This document shows, in pieces, positions 1 through 9,117 of a stretch of 36,412 nt of DNA (its first letter is position 1; every line of letters begins with the position of its first letter). Where the stretch lies: contig WHSP01000029.1 of assembly GCA_009380025.1 (NCBI GenBank), forward strand, positions 1 through 36,412, written 5' to 3'. The position numbers were made by a program, and so were the translations under genes. The notes beneath the pieces are model-generated. The model saw nothing but the letters and a program-made list of their open reading frames with translations, was not told the origin of the DNA and did no database searches. The DNA is from Gemmatimonas sp. (lineage in GTDB: Bacteria; Gemmatimonadota; Gemmatimonadetes; Longimicrobiales; Longimicrobiaceae).

Positions 1-115
1 GCGACGAGCCGCGAGTGAGGCGTACGACTGTACGCCGCAGGGAGCGGCGAGGAAGCGGGCGCCCGTAGGAAGCAAGGGTTCCCACGCAGAGCTGCGCGAT
101 CTATCAACGGCCTTA
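1..115. repeat. Dispersed repeat, copy A
   Basis: This non-coding stretch has a second, inverted copy at 28916-29000. Shared blocks, in order, are GTGAGGCGTAC, CCGCAGGGAG, GGCGAGGAAGC, ACGCAGAGCTGCGCGAT and TATCAACGGCC. Copy A contains a perfect 7-bp hairpin (GGCGTAC at 19-25, GTACGCC at 30-36) and about 27 extra bases near 57-83 that copy B lacks. Two matching copies 28 kb apart in opposite orientation mark a genomic interspersed repeat rather than a gene. The left end may continue beyond the window. Confidence 0.75.
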
Positions 116-255
116 TAGTCGAACTTGGCTTACCGCAAGGACTTCAGCGAAGCTACCGCCCGCCGGTATCCAGATCAAGAGCGTTGGGCGACGCCTTGAC
201 GCCGAACGTCATTTCGCGGTACGCTGCTGCGCAACCCACTCCAGGAGATTCCTCT

Positions 256-2283
256 ATGGCGGACTCGGTAGCCTCCCACCCCTCGACCGCGCCCTCACCA
301 CCCACCCGCGGGCTCCCGCCCGAAGCGTACGAGAAGATCCCCGGCGAGATGTATCAACCATACGTCCCGGAGGAGGCGAGCATTCCCGAGCTGACGGTAA
401 AGGCAGTCGTCGTTGGCATTGTGCTGGGTATCGTATTCGGCGCGGCCAACGCCTATCTCGGGCTTCGCGTCGGGCTCACCGTCAGCGCGTCGATCCCGGC
501 CGCCGTCATGGCGATCGCTATCTTTCGCGTCCTGCGCAGCGGAACGATCCTCGAGACCAACATCGTCCAGACGGTCGGGTCGGCAGGCGAGTCGCTGGCG
601 GCGGGAGTCATCTTCACCCTGCCGGCGCTGTACATCTGGGGAATCGATGCGCAATGGTACGTTCTGGCGACGGTATCCTTTCTGGGCGCCGTCCTCGGCG
701 TGCTCTTCATGATCCCGCTCCGCCGGTTTTTGATGTCGAGCGAGCACGGTGTGCTCCCGTTTCCAGAGGGAACGGCGACGGCCGAAGTGCAGGTGGCGGG
801 GGAGACGGGCGGGTCGAAAGCGAAGCTCGTGTTCGGTGGGTTGGGGATCGGCGCGCTCTACCAGGCGCTCGTGCACGGATCCGGAGTTGCCCTGTGGCCG
901 GGATCACCGGAGGCCAACGTCTTCGGCGATAACCCGAGTCCGGGGCTGCGGAAGACGGTCATTGCCGGTGACCTGACCCCCGAGCTCCTCGGCGTCGGCT
1001 TCATCATCGGACCCAGGATCTCCGGGATCATGGTCGCCGGCGGGATCACCGCCTGGTTCGGGCTCATCCCTTTGATCGACCTCTTCGGTGCGGGCCTCCA
1101 GGCTCCCGTCCCCCCCGAGCCGGAGCAGCTGATCGGAGGCATGGACGCGGGCACGATCTGGAACAGCTACGTCCGTTACATCGGCGCGGGAGCAGTCGCG
1201 GGTGGAGGCATCATTACGTTGATCCGGGCGTTGCCCCTGATGTGGGGGAGCCTATCCGTCGGGCTTCGGCGGATCGGCCCGTCTGCGGCGAGGGTGCTCC
1301 GCACCGACCGGGACGTTCCTCTTCGCGGCGTCCTCCTCGCGTCCCTCGCCGTCGCCCTCCTTCTCTGGTCGATCCCGTTCATCGAGGTGTCGTTCATCGG
1401 CGCCCTCCTGATGGTCGTCTTCGCCTTCTTCTTCGTGACTGTCTCCGCGAGAATCGTGGGTCTGATCGGTTCGTCATCGAATCCAGTGTCCGGGATGACG
1501 ATCGCCGCCCTGCTGGTGACTTCGTTGATCTTCCTCGCCCTCGGGCGAGCCGATCCGTCCGCGCCGGTCGCAGTGCTCCTCGTCGGCGCGGTTGTCTGTA
1601 TCGCGGCGTCCATCGCCGGCGACACCTCGCAGGACCTGAAATGCGGCTTCCTCATCGGCGCCACCCCCTGGAAGCAGCAGGTAGCCGAGCTGATCGGCAT
1701 CCCCTTCGCCGCCGTCTCCATGGCGTTCGTGCTCCAGCTGCTGCACACCTCATACGGCATCGGTTCGCCTGACCTCGCCGCGCCTCAGGCGACCCTGATG
1801 GCCACCGTGATCGACGGGGTGCTGACGCAGTCCCTTCCCTGGGCCCTCGTCTTCGTCGGCGTCGCGATTGCCGTCGTCGTGGAGCTTCTCGGCGTCCCTT
1901 CGCTACCGTACGCGGTCGGGCTCTACCTGCCGCTGAGCCTCACGACATCGATCTTCGCCGGGGGAGTCGTACGCTGGATCATCGAAAAGCGAAATCGGGG
2001 AGAGTCCCTGCAGGAGAAGCGTGAGGCTGGAGTCCTCTACGCGTCGGGGCTGATTGCCGGGGCAGCCCTGTTGGGAGTTCTGATTGCCGTCCCGGTCGCG
2101 TTCGCTCCCGGCGTGCTCGCCGCCGTCAACATCGGCTCGGAGTGGGCAGGGTCTCTCGCCCCGGCCCTCTCGCTGGCCGCATTCACCGCACTCGCCGTGA
2201 GCCTCTACCTGGTCGCCACCCGTGCCGAGAGTGACGCAGTCACTCACGACCCGACTGCGGGCGTGCGGCGTGAACAGATGTGA
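256..2283 (+). CDS. OPT-family oligopeptide transporter
   Basis: This is a 675-residue polytopic membrane protein of the OPT (oligopeptide/YSL-type) family, which carries small peptides or metal chelates across the inner membrane; the substrate cannot be read from sequence. After a Pro-rich cytoplasmic N-terminus (about residues 1-45), many hydrophobic segments run to the end. Family motifs visible are GAANAYLGLRVGLT (about 62-75), NIVQTVGSAGE (about 102-112), FPEGTATAEV and QDLKCGFLIGATPWKQQ. The reading frame is open back to a TTG at 184, but the ATG at 256 has AGGAG at 243-247 with 8-base spacing and is preferred. It is the only plus-strand gene and converges on nadK. Length fits the prokaryotic family. 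Nothing looks broken. Confidence 0.9.
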   Translation: MADSVASHPSTAPSPPTRGLPPEAYEKIPGEMYQPYVPEEASIPELTVKAVVVGIVLGIVFGAANAYLGLRVGLTVSASIPAAVMAIAIFRVLRSGTILETNIVQTVGSAGESLAAGVIFTLPALYIWGIDAQWYVLATVSFLGAVLGVLFMIPLRRFLMSSEHGVLPFPEGTATAEVQVAGETGGSKAKLVFGGLGIGALYQALVHGSGVALWPGSPEANVFGDNPSPGLRKTVIAGDLTPELLGVGFIIGPRISGIMVAGGITAWFGLIPLIDLFGAGLQAPVPPEPEQLIGGMDAGTIWNSYVRYIGAGAVAGGGIITLIRALPLMWGSLSVGLRRIGPSAARVLRTDRDVPLRGVLLASLAVALLLWSIPFIEVSFIGALLMVVFAFFFVTVSARIVGLIGSSSNPVSGMTIAALLVTSLIFLALGRADPSAPVAVLLVGAVVCIAASIAGDTSQDLKCGFLIGATPWKQQVAELIGIPFAAVSMAFVLQLLHTSYGIGSPDLAAPQATLMATVIDGVLTQSLPWALVFVGVAIAVVVELLGVPSLPYAVGLYLPLSLTTSIFAGGVVRWIIEKRNRGESLQEKREAGVLYASGLIAGAALLGVLIAVPVAFAPGVLAAVNIGSEWAGSLAPALSLAAFTALAVSLYLVATRAESDAVTHDPTAGVRREQM

Positions 2284-2312
2284 CTTGTCGTCATCTCCTC
2301 GGTAGAGACCGC

Positions 2313-2337
2313 GTTTCTCCGCGGCTTCGCGTGAAAC
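2313..2337. terminator. Weak hairpin between convergent genes
   Basis: GTTTC (2313-2317) pairs with GAAAC (2333-2337), and CGCG (2320-2323) with CGCG (2328-2331). It lies in the 71-bp gap between the convergent OPT and nadK genes. No U-tract follows on either strand, so terminator function is only a guess. The core GCGGCTTCGCGTGA also matches the repeat at 23335-23537, so this may be a short relic of that repeat. Confidence 0.3.
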
Positions 2338-2354
2338 CTCCTGCGACAGACCTG

Positions 2355-3251
2355 CTACCGTTCCCGCTCCTCCAGGTCACCCCAGGCGAGCTTGCGTCGG
2401 AGGGTCGAGAAGAATGTCTGGCCAGGGAAGCGGACCAGCCGCAGGGGTGTCTTCGCGCGGCAGGCGATGAGGCGATCGCCCGGTAGGAGAGTCGTCCCTT
2501 GTTGTCCGTCGATCGTGAGGATGAGCTCCTCGGTTGGGGAGAGGACCTCGACGGTTATGGTCTCGCTCGATGACAGGATGAGCGGCCTGACGGCGAGGGT
2601 GTGGGGACAGATGGGCGTGGCGAGGATGCAGTCGAGGGAGGGTGGAACGATGGGCCCGCCAGCTGAAAGGGAGTAGGCAGTAGATCCTGTTGGCGTGGCG
2701 AGGATGATTCCGTCGGCGCTGTACGTCCCCACCTCCTCGCGATGGGCGTGCACTCGGATTCGCAGCATCCGCGCGACGCCGCCGCGGTGGAGGACGACGT
2801 CGTTGAGGGCGAGGTACTCGCCGTGGATCTTGCCGCTCGCGCTCTCGGCCGCAACCTGCAGCACGAGGCGTTCGTCCAGCAGGATTCGGCCGGCAACCAG
2901 GTGGTCCAGCCCTTCGGCGAGCTCCTCTCGGCTCAGCGAAGTCAGGAAGCCGAGCCGACCGAGATTGATCCCCAGAACAGGGATCCCCAGGGGTGCCACG
3001 AGCCGTGCCCCACGTAGGAGAGTTCCGTCACCGCCCAGCGTCACGACCAGATCGAGACCCGGAACGATATCGGGGGTAAGCACTTCGCCACCGCCGTTCA
3101 CGGCGGCGAGACCTTCCTCGAAGAACGTCTCGATCCCGTGCGCTTCGGCGAACCGAACCATCCGCCCGAGTGTGGCGTCGAGGGCGGCGTAGTCCGCATG
3201 ACCAACCAGACCGATTCGCCGCAGCGCGGTCGTAACCCCTTGTGCGCTCAC
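2355..3251 (-). CDS. nadK: NAD kinase
   Basis: The 298-residue protein phosphorylates NAD+ to NADP+ in the cytosol using ATP (or polyphosphate in some members). Visible family motifs are GGDGT (73-77), ND (150-151), GSTAYSLSAGGP (189-200), PICPHTL (213-219) and DGQ (248-250), with the usual C-terminal FFSTLRRKLAWG. The start is GTG at 3251, overlapping the dxs stop in a GTGA junction, which implies translational coupling. It is the last gene of the long minus-strand housekeeping block. Length is normal for bacterial NAD kinases. Confidence 0.95.
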   Translation of the reverse strand: MSAQGVTTALRRIGLVGHADYAALDATLGRMVRFAEAHGIETFFEEGLAAVNGGGEVLTPDIVPGLDLVVTLGGDGTLLRGARLVAPLGIPVLGINLGRLGFLTSLSREELAEGLDHLVAGRILLDERLVLQVAAESASGKIHGEYLALNDVVLHRGGVARMLRIRVHAHREEVGTYSADGIILATPTGSTAYSLSAGGPIVPPSLDCILATPICPHTLAVRPLILSSSETITVEVLSPTEELILTIDGQQGTTLLPGDRLIACRAKTPLRLVRFPGQTFFSTLRRKLAWGDLEERER

Positions 3252-5170
3252 GCAGTCTCGCGGAGCGAGGGCGATGGAACGACCCCTACCAGCGCGGCCG
3301 CCCGTTCGGCGATCCCCGCCGCCGTCAGCCCGACCTCGTTGAGGAGCTCAGCGCGCGATCCGTGTGCGATGAATGAATCGGGCAGACCCAGGGAGTCGGT
3401 TCGGACCTCCGGCCAACCTTCGCCGATTCGCCGCCGAACGAAGGCGCCGAAACCGTTTACGACGGTCCCCTCCTCGACGGTCAGCACGTGCGAATGATCC
3501 GAGGCCAGCTGTTCGAGACATCTCTCGTCGAGGGGCTTGATGAACCGGCAGTTCACAACCGTCGCGTCGATGCCGTAGCGCAGGAGCTCCTTCGCGGCGT
3601 CCAGGGCGGGCAGCACCATGGTGCCCGTTGCGAAAATCGCTAGCCCTCGGCCCCGTCTCAGCACTTCCCAACTCCCGTACTCGACTGGCGGTAGCGACGC
3701 GGCGTCCTCGGTTTCGACCGGAACGCTGTCCCTCGGCCATCGGATGGCGAACGGGCCGCCCTTCCACTCGATCCCCGTCCGCAGGAGGCGGATCATCTCG
3801 TTTCCGTCCTTCGGCGCCGTCACGGTCATGCCGGGGACGGCAAGCATATAGGCGATATCGAGCCCACCGTGGTGGGTCGGGCCATCGTCCCCGGCAATTC
3901 CTCCCCGATCCATACAGAAGAGGACAGGCAGGTCCTGCAGGGCGACGTCGTGGACGATCGAGTCGTAGGCGCGCTGCAGGAAGGTGGAGTAGATCGCGAC
4001 GACTGGCTTGATCCCCCGGGTCGCCATGCCAGCAGCGAAGGTCACCGCGTGCGCTTCGGCGATCCCGACGTCGAAGAACCGGTCGGGATGCGCTTGGGCG
4101 AAGATGTTGGTGCTCGTCCCCTCCGCCATCGCGGCCGTGATCGTGACCAGCTCCGGGTACTCGTCGGCCAGCTTCGTCAGCGCCGCGCCGAAAACGGCCT
4201 GGTACCGCGGAAGCGCCCCGCCCGACTTCTTCAAGGATGCGCCGGTAAACTTGTCGAAGCTCCCGCTCGCGTGCCATTTTACCTGATCCTCCTCGGCAGG
4301 CGCGAACCCCTTCCCCTTCGTCGTGAGCACGTGAACGAGCCGAGGACCTTCCATCTTCCGCACGTCGGCGAAGGTCTCGACGAGTTGCTCGACATCGTGC
4401 CCGTCGACCGGGCCGATGTAGCGAAAGCCGAGCTCCTCGAAGATCATTCCGGGCACGAACATGCCCTTGACGGCGTCGTCGACGCGTACCGCAAAGTGCT
4501 CGACGAGCCCACCCAACGATCCCATCCTCGGCGCCGAGTGGATCAGGCGCTTGACCTCCTCCCGGATGCGGTTGTAGAGCGGGTGCGTCCGCATGCTCGT
4601 CAGACGCGCATGCATGGCGCCGACGTTGGGGGAGATCGACATCTGGTTGTCGTTCAGGACGACGACGAGGTCGCGATCCGTGTCCCCGGCATTGTTCATC
4701 GCCTCGAAGGCAAGGCCGCACGTCATCGAACCGTCACCGATGACCGCGATGACTTCGTACTCCTCTCCTCGGATGTCGCGCGCGGCCGCCATCCCGCACG
4801 CCGCCGAGATCGACGTCGCCGCGTGGCCGGCGCCGAACGTGTCGTACTCCGACTCGTCACGTCGCAGGAACCCCGATAGCCCCCCTTTCTTACGGATCGA
4901 AGGAAACGCCTCGTTGCGGCCGGTAAGAATCTTGTGCGGATATGCCTGATGGCCGACGTCCCAGACGAGGAGGTCGCGCGGAGTATCGAACACCCGGTGG
5001 AGCGCGATTGTCAGCTCGACGGACCCCAGGTTGGAGCCGAAGTGCGCACCCTTGTGGGCGGAAACCACGTCGATGATCCGCTCTCGAACCTCTTCCGCCA
5101 GGTCCTGCAGGCGGTCCGACGGAAGGGCCCGTACATCGGCGGGAGAATGGATGCTCTCGAGAAGGGACAA
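3248..5170 (-). CDS. dxs: 1-deoxy-D-xylulose-5-phosphate synthase
   Basis: The 640-residue thiamine-diphosphate enzyme condenses pyruvate and glyceraldehyde 3-phosphate to DXP, the first step of the MEP isoprenoid pathway. Visible are the HFGSNLG segment (43-49), GHQAYPHKILTGR (73-85), the ThDP motif beginning GDGS (145-148) and closing near LNDN (172-175), and the transketolase-like DRGGIAGDDGPTHHG segment. The start is a TTG at 5170 with AGGAG upstream at 10-12 nt; no in-frame ATG sits nearby. It lies 24 bp after the DUF212 gene and two genes after the prenyl synthase, so precursor supply and chain elongation are co-located. Confidence 0.95.
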   Translation of the reverse strand: MSLLESIHSPADVRALPSDRLQDLAEEVRERIIDVVSAHKGAHFGSNLGSVELTIALHRVFDTPRDLLVWDVGHQAYPHKILTGRNEAFPSIRKKGGLSGFLRRDESEYDTFGAGHAATSISAACGMAAARDIRGEEYEVIAVIGDGSMTCGLAFEAMNNAGDTDRDLVVVLNDNQMSISPNVGAMHARLTSMRTHPLYNRIREEVKRLIHSAPRMGSLGGLVEHFAVRVDDAVKGMFVPGMIFEELGFRYIGPVDGHDVEQLVETFADVRKMEGPRLVHVLTTKGKGFAPAEEDQVKWHASGSFDKFTGASLKKSGGALPRYQAVFGAALTKLADEYPELVTITAAMAEGTSTNIFAQAHPDRFFDVGIAEAHAVTFAAGMATRGIKPVVAIYSTFLQRAYDSIVHDVALQDLPVLFCMDRGGIAGDDGPTHHGGLDIAYMLAVPGMTVTAPKDGNEMIRLLRTGIEWKGGPFAIRWPRDSVPVETEDAASLPPVEYGSWEVLRRGRGLAIFATGTMVLPALDAAKELLRYGIDATVVNCRFIKPLDERCLEQLASDHSHVLTVEEGTVVNGFGAFVRRRIGEGWPEVRTDSLGLPDSFIAHGSRAELLNEVGLTAAGIAERAAALVGVVPSPSLRETA

Positions 5171-5194
5171 GGGCCGATCACTCCTACAAAAGTC

Positions 5195-5638
5195 TCACGG
5201 GTGGAACAGCACCGCGATCAAGATGCCGTAGGCGGCACCCAACAACACCTCGAGGGGGGTGTGTCCCAGCAGCTCCTTCAAGCGTACTGGCTCCAATTTA
5301 TGGTAGTCCTTGAGTTCCTCCAACATGCGGTTGAGGATCTGAGCCTGACGGCCGGCCGCCCTGCGGATCCCCGTTGCGTCGTACATGATAACCAGGGAGA
5401 AAAAGGCGACGGCGCCAAAGAGGGTGGAGCCCCAGCCTGCCCCCAAGCCTACCGCAGTCGTCAGCGCCATGACTGAAGCCGAATGGGCGGAGGGCATTCC
5501 TCCGGTGCCAACGAGCCGCCTGAAATCCGCCTGGCCGTAGTGAATCCAGCCAACGACGAACTTGAAGATCTGGACGCTGGACATCGCGAACAGGGCGAGC
5601 ACCAGCGGCGGATTCAGCGCAACGACATCCCCGATCAC
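5195..5638 (-). CDS. Divergent PAP2-family membrane protein (DUF212)
   Basis: The 147-residue membrane protein belongs to the DUF212 group, a circularly divergent relative of PAP2 phosphatases and vanadium haloperoxidases. Motifs seen are GGMPSAHSA (46-54), DATGIRRAAG (87-96) and a C-terminal LGHTPLEVLLGAAYG, with hydrophobic segments around 10-32, 55-87 and 123-145. It starts at GTG 5638 and overlaps the ispA stop (GTGA). Sitting between a prenyl diphosphate synthase gene and dxs, it could act on a polyprenyl or lipid phosphate, but this is inference from context only; the biochemical role of the family is not settled. Confidence 0.85.
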   Translation of the reverse strand: MIGDVVALNPPLVLALFAMSSVQIFKFVVGWIHYGQADFRRLVGTGGMPSAHSASVMALTTAVGLGAGWGSTLFGAVAFFSLVIMYDATGIRRAAGRQAQILNRMLEELKDYHKLEPVRLKELLGHTPLEVLLGAAYGILIAVLFHP

Positions 5639-6534
5639 TGCGTCCGTTCGATGACGTAGTCCGCGATCTGGATCAAGCGCGGAAGATCATGATCAGCCAA
5701 CGCCTCCTTGGCCTCCGCGACTCTGGCGCGCGCCAGAGCCCTGGATCCCTCCACCCCAAAGAGCGCGGGGTACGACGCCTTGCGGAGTTCCACATCCCGA
5801 CCAGCTGTCTTCCCGAGATCGGCCGAGGTCCCCACCACATCGAGGAGATCGTCGGTGATCTGGAAAGCCAGGCCGAGGGAGGCCCCATACGAGGTCAGCG
5901 CGCGAAGCAGTTCGTCGTCGCCACGTCCCGCGCGAACCCCGATGCGGAGCGAACACGTCAGCAGAGCGCCGGTCTTTCGCCGGTGCACCCACTCGAGCTC
6001 GTCGGGCTCCACGCGGCGATCCTCCGCCTGCAAGTCCAGCAGCTGACCGCCGACCATACCCGTCGCGCCCGCGGCCTGCGCCAGCTCGCCGACCAGAACG
6101 GCCCGCTCGGCGACGTCGAGCCCGATGGCCTGACCCTCCGAGTCCAGGACCTCCATCGCGGCGGGGAGGAGGGACGCTCCGGCGAGCATGGCGCGCCTGG
6201 ATCCGAATGCGCGGTGCAGAGTCGCCCGGCCTCGGCGCAGGTCGTCATCGTCCATGCAGGGCAGGTCGTCGTGCACGAGGGAGTAGGTGTGGACCAGCTC
6301 GAGCGCACAGCTGAGCCTGACGGCTTCGTCCGGAACCGTCCCGCGGCACGCAGCGTAGGCCGCCATGGAGAGAATCGGCCTGATCCGCTTCCCGGCCGTC
6401 GCAAGGGCGTACTCGACGGCTTCCCGCAGGTGGCTGGGAAATCCCAGTGTCATCCGTCCCTGCAGCTGTTTCAGCGCGACATCGACCCGTCCGCGCTCGT
6501 CATCGAGGTAGGCCGCGATCGTCACTGCCACCAT
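5635..6534 (-). CDS. ispA: Polyprenyl (farnesyl/geranylgeranyl) diphosphate synthase
   Basis: The 299-residue all-alpha prenyltransferase condenses isopentenyl diphosphate with allylic diphosphates in the cytosol. The first Asp-rich motif is DDLPCMDDDDLRRG (89-102), with the two-residue insertion typical of bacterial FPP/GGPP synthases. The second is DDLLD (228-232). GKRIRP (48-53) and GGQLLDL (162-168) are also present. Product length (C15 or C20) cannot be fixed from the sequence, so the symbol is by family and position. The ATG at 6534 has only a weak GAGGG-like site. It follows xseB by 28 bp, the widespread xseA-xseB-ispA-dxs order. Confidence 0.93.
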   Translation of the reverse strand: MVAVTIAAYLDDERGRVDVALKQLQGRMTLGFPSHLREAVEYALATAGKRIRPILSMAAYAACRGTVPDEAVRLSCALELVHTYSLVHDDLPCMDDDDLRRGRATLHRAFGSRRAMLAGASLLPAAMEVLDSEGQAIGLDVAERAVLVGELAQAAGATGMVGGQLLDLQAEDRRVEPDELEWVHRRKTGALLTCSLRIGVRAGRGDDELLRALTSYGASLGLAFQITDDLLDVVGTSADLGKTAGRDVELRKASYPALFGVEGSRALARARVAEAKEALADHDLPRLIQIADYVIERTQ

Positions 6535-6562
6535 CTGCGCCCTCGACAGTCCCGCGGTTCGA

Positions 6563-6796
6563 TCAACTCCCCTCCCGAAAGGCGCGCGACTGGCTCAGCG
6601 AGCCGTCCGCATTGAGCCGCTCGACGCGAAGCTCGGCCGTCCGAATCGCCTCCTCGGCCAGTCGTAGGAGGCGGATCCCTTCCTCGTAGAGCGCCAGCGA
6701 GTCGTCCAGCTCGACCTGCCCACCTTCGAGAGAACGCGTGATCTGTTCAAGGCGATTCAGCGCTTCTTCCAGGGTCGGCTGTTCGTCCGCACTCAT
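6563..6796 (-). CDS. xseB: Exodeoxyribonuclease VII small subunit
   Basis: The 77-residue subunit binds XseA to make exonuclease VII, which degrades single-stranded DNA. The helical core with LEEALNRLEQITRSLE (about 9-24) and LDDSLALYEEG (30-40) is the family signature. The frame is open for 223 more codons upstream inside xseA, but the true start is the ATG at 6796, which forms an ATGA overlap with the xseA stop. The longer frame is not a gene. Confidence 0.95.
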   Translation of the reverse strand: MSADEQPTLEEALNRLEQITRSLEGGQVELDDSLALYEEGIRLLRLAEEAIRTAELRVERLNADGSLSQSRAFREGS

Positions 6797-8061
6797 TCTT
6801 CCTGCTCCACGGGGGGAGCCTCGAGCCTTTCGTCGTCCACACGGCAGGCGACGGAACCGTCGGCGATCTGGAGGTCGAAAGCCGTACCCGGGACGAAGGC
6901 GTCCTTGCCCCGGAGGATGTGGCCGTCCTTTCCCAGCGCCACAGCGAAGCCGCGGGCCAGTGCACCCAGCGGGGAGATCGACTCGAGCTGCCTCGCGGCG
7001 ATTCTCACGCGTTCCCGGCGCTCCACTGTCATCCGTGAGCCCACGTCGATCAGCCGGACGTACCCGCGGTCGACGGCATCCTGTGCCCGTCCCAGCCGCG
7101 TCGCGATCGCCTGCTGAAGCCGCCAGCCATCGCGCTCGAGGTCGCGGATGAGGGCGGCACGATCGGGTACGGCGGACTCTGCGGCCGCCGAGGGCGTCGG
7201 CGCGCGTAGGTCGGCGACGAGATCGGCGATCGTCACGTCCGTCTCGTGGCCCACGGCGGAAATGACCGGAACGGGCGAAGCCGCGATCGCACGTGCGACG
7301 ATCTCCTCGTTGAACGCCCACAGATCCTCGACCGACCCGCCCCCACGGCCCACGATCATCACGTCGACCAGGCCAGACGTACCCATGCGTCGAATCGCCG
7401 TCGCGACCTCGCGGGCTGCCCCCTCGCCCTGGACCCGGCACCCCGCGAGCACGACACGGGTCCACGGCGCCCGCCGCCGTACTACATTGACGATGTCGTG
7501 GAAGACCGCACCGCTAGGAGAGGTGACGACGCCGATCGCCATCGGGTGACGGGGAAGTGGACGCTTCCGGGCGGGGGAGGTCAGGCCCTCGCTTTCCAGC
7601 TTCCGACGCAGTCTCTCCAGCGCGAGCTTCCAGAGACCCTCACCCTTCCCCTCCAGAAGCGTGACCACTGCCTGGAAGTCACCGCGCGATGGATAGATCG
7701 TCACCTTGGCCAGGACCCGTACTGCCATCCCCTCATCGGGCGCAGTAGGAAGGCGACGTGCTTCGTCGCGCCACATCACGCAGTGCAGCTGCGCGTGGTC
7801 GTCACGAAGCGTGAAATAGCAGTGACCGGAACGGGCCCGGGTGAAATTCGCAACCTCCCCGCTGATCCAGAGGGGAGGCAAGCCGCCCTCGAGCAGCTCT
7901 TTGGCGGCGTCGTTCACCTCCGAAACCGACCACTCCTCGCGGGGCGCTGCCCCGAGGGAGTCCCGCGCGGTGCCGGGAGATGTCGCACGCCCCCCGCTAC
8001 GCGGGTCGGGTCGGGTAACCCGGCGAGCCTGATCGGACGATGAAAAGAGGTCCCACGTCAT
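6793..8061 (-). CDS. xseA: Exodeoxyribonuclease VII large subunit
   Basis: The 422-residue catalytic subunit of exonuclease VII acts on single-stranded DNA in repair. An N-terminal OB-fold (about 44-120, including WISGEVANF and HCYFTLRD) precedes the nuclease domain with AIGVVTSPSGAVFHDI, GRGGGSVEDLWAFNEE and PVISAVGHETDVTIADLVAD. The frame extends to 8166 inside folD, but the ATG at 8061 with AAGGAA 7 bases upstream avoids that overlap and is preferred. It is coupled to xseB by ATGA and lies 34 bp after folD. Confidence 0.94.
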   Translation of the reverse strand: MTWDLFSSSDQARRVTRPDPRSGGRATSPGTARDSLGAAPREEWSVSEVNDAAKELLEGGLPPLWISGEVANFTRARSGHCYFTLRDDHAQLHCVMWRDEARRLPTAPDEGMAVRVLAKVTIYPSRGDFQAVVTLLEGKGEGLWKLALERLRRKLESEGLTSPARKRPLPRHPMAIGVVTSPSGAVFHDIVNVVRRRAPWTRVVLAGCRVQGEGAAREVATAIRRMGTSGLVDVMIVGRGGGSVEDLWAFNEEIVARAIAASPVPVISAVGHETDVTIADLVADLRAPTPSAAAESAVPDRAALIRDLERDGWRLQQAIATRLGRAQDAVDRGYVRLIDVGSRMTVERRERVRIAARQLESISPLGALARGFAVALGKDGHILRGKDAFVPGTAFDLQIADGSVACRVDDERLEAPPVEQEE

Positions 8062-8095
8062 CTTGATTCCTTCACGTACTCTCCATGACACGCAG

Positions 8096-9037
8096 TCACG
8101 AGCTCGACCGACGTCCCCGCTTCCCGCTTCCGACCAGGGCCTCCGGCAGCGTAGAAGAAGTCGCACCGCTCGTCCGCCGAGCGGCTTCGAGGGTGTTCGA
8201 CAGCAGCATCGTGATGGTCATCGGGCCCACCCCGCCCGGCACGGGGGTAATCGCCGCCGCCACCTCGCTCACCCCTTCGAAATCCACATCTCCCGCAATC
8301 CGATAGCGGGGCTTCCCCTCGGGATCGACCACTCGAGTCGTACCCGCGTCGATCACGACCACGCCGGGCTTGACCATGTCCGCGGTGATCAGACCTGGCT
8401 TCCCCACCGCCACGATCAGGATGTCGGCCATTCGTGTGTGTGACGCCAGGTCAACGGTGTACTTGTGGGTCAACGTCACGGTCGCGTTGGGGCCAGGTGC
8501 CATCAAGAGTGACGCCAGTGGCTTGCTGACGATTAGACTGCGCCCGACGATCACCGCGTGCTTCCCGTGCGTCGGGACCTTCTCCCATTCCAGGATCTTC
8601 ATGATCCCGGCTGGCGTCGCGGGGACGAAGCCCTCCGGGTCTCCCACGAAAGAAAGCCCGGCGTTGAGCGGATGAAAGCCATCTACGTCCTTGTGAGGCG
8701 CGACCCGGTTCAGAACCTGCTTGTACGGCAGGTGGCGCGGGAGCGGGAGCTGAACGAGAATGCCGTGGATCTGGGGATCGGCATTCAGCCCGTCGATCGC
8801 GCCGAACAGCTCATCGACCTCGATGTCCTCGGGGAGATTCAACGTGCGGCTCCCCATCCCGACCCGCTGGCACGCCTGCGCCTTATTCCTGACGTACACT
8901 TCGCTCGCGGGGTCCGAGCCAACGAGGACTGCGGCGAGCGTCGGCTTGATCCCCTCTTCCCCTAAAGCCGCGACGCCCTCCGCGATCCCTGCCCTGATCT
9001 CTCGACTGATGTCGGTTCCGCTGATGATGCGAGCCAT
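8096..9037 (-). CDS. folD: Bifunctional methylenetetrahydrofolate dehydrogenase/cyclohydrolase
   Basis: The enzyme interconverts 5,10-methylene-THF, methenyl-THF and 10-formyl-THF in the cytosol. From the ATG at 9037 it has 313 residues beginning MARIISG, the usual family start; an ATG 13 codons upstream (9076) is possible and neither has a clear ribosome site. Visible are the catalytic YVRNK (Tyr/Lys), QLPLPRHL, DVDGFHP, the nucleotide-binding VGRSLIVSKPLA and the C-terminal TPVPGGVGPMTI. About 27 extra residues rich in Ser/Gly/Arg extend past the normal end. It lies between the ymdB-like gene and xseA. Confidence 0.94.
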   Translation of the reverse strand: MARIISGTDISREIRAGIAEGVAALGEEGIKPTLAAVLVGSDPASEVYVRNKAQACQRVGMGSRTLNLPEDIEVDELFGAIDGLNADPQIHGILVQLPLPRHLPYKQVLNRVAPHKDVDGFHPLNAGLSFVGDPEGFVPATPAGIMKILEWEKVPTHGKHAVIVGRSLIVSKPLASLLMAPGPNATVTLTHKYTVDLASHTRMADILIVAVGKPGLITADMVKPGVVVIDAGTTRVVDPEGKPRYRIAGDVDFEGVSEVAAAITPVPGGVGPMTITMLLSNTLEAARRTSGATSSTLPEALVGSGKRGRRSSS

Positions 9038-9117
9038 AGAATGACGGAAATTCGATCCCTGTAGTGACTTCTGCATTTGCGACGCGCCCAGCCTCGAGCG
9101 GCGCTACGGGCCAGATC

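Noticed and set aside
6563-7465. 300-residue frame covering xseB and part of xseA
   Set aside because: Only the last 77 residues match a protein family (XseB); the rest is the shadow of xseA, and the ATGA overlap fixes the start at 6796.
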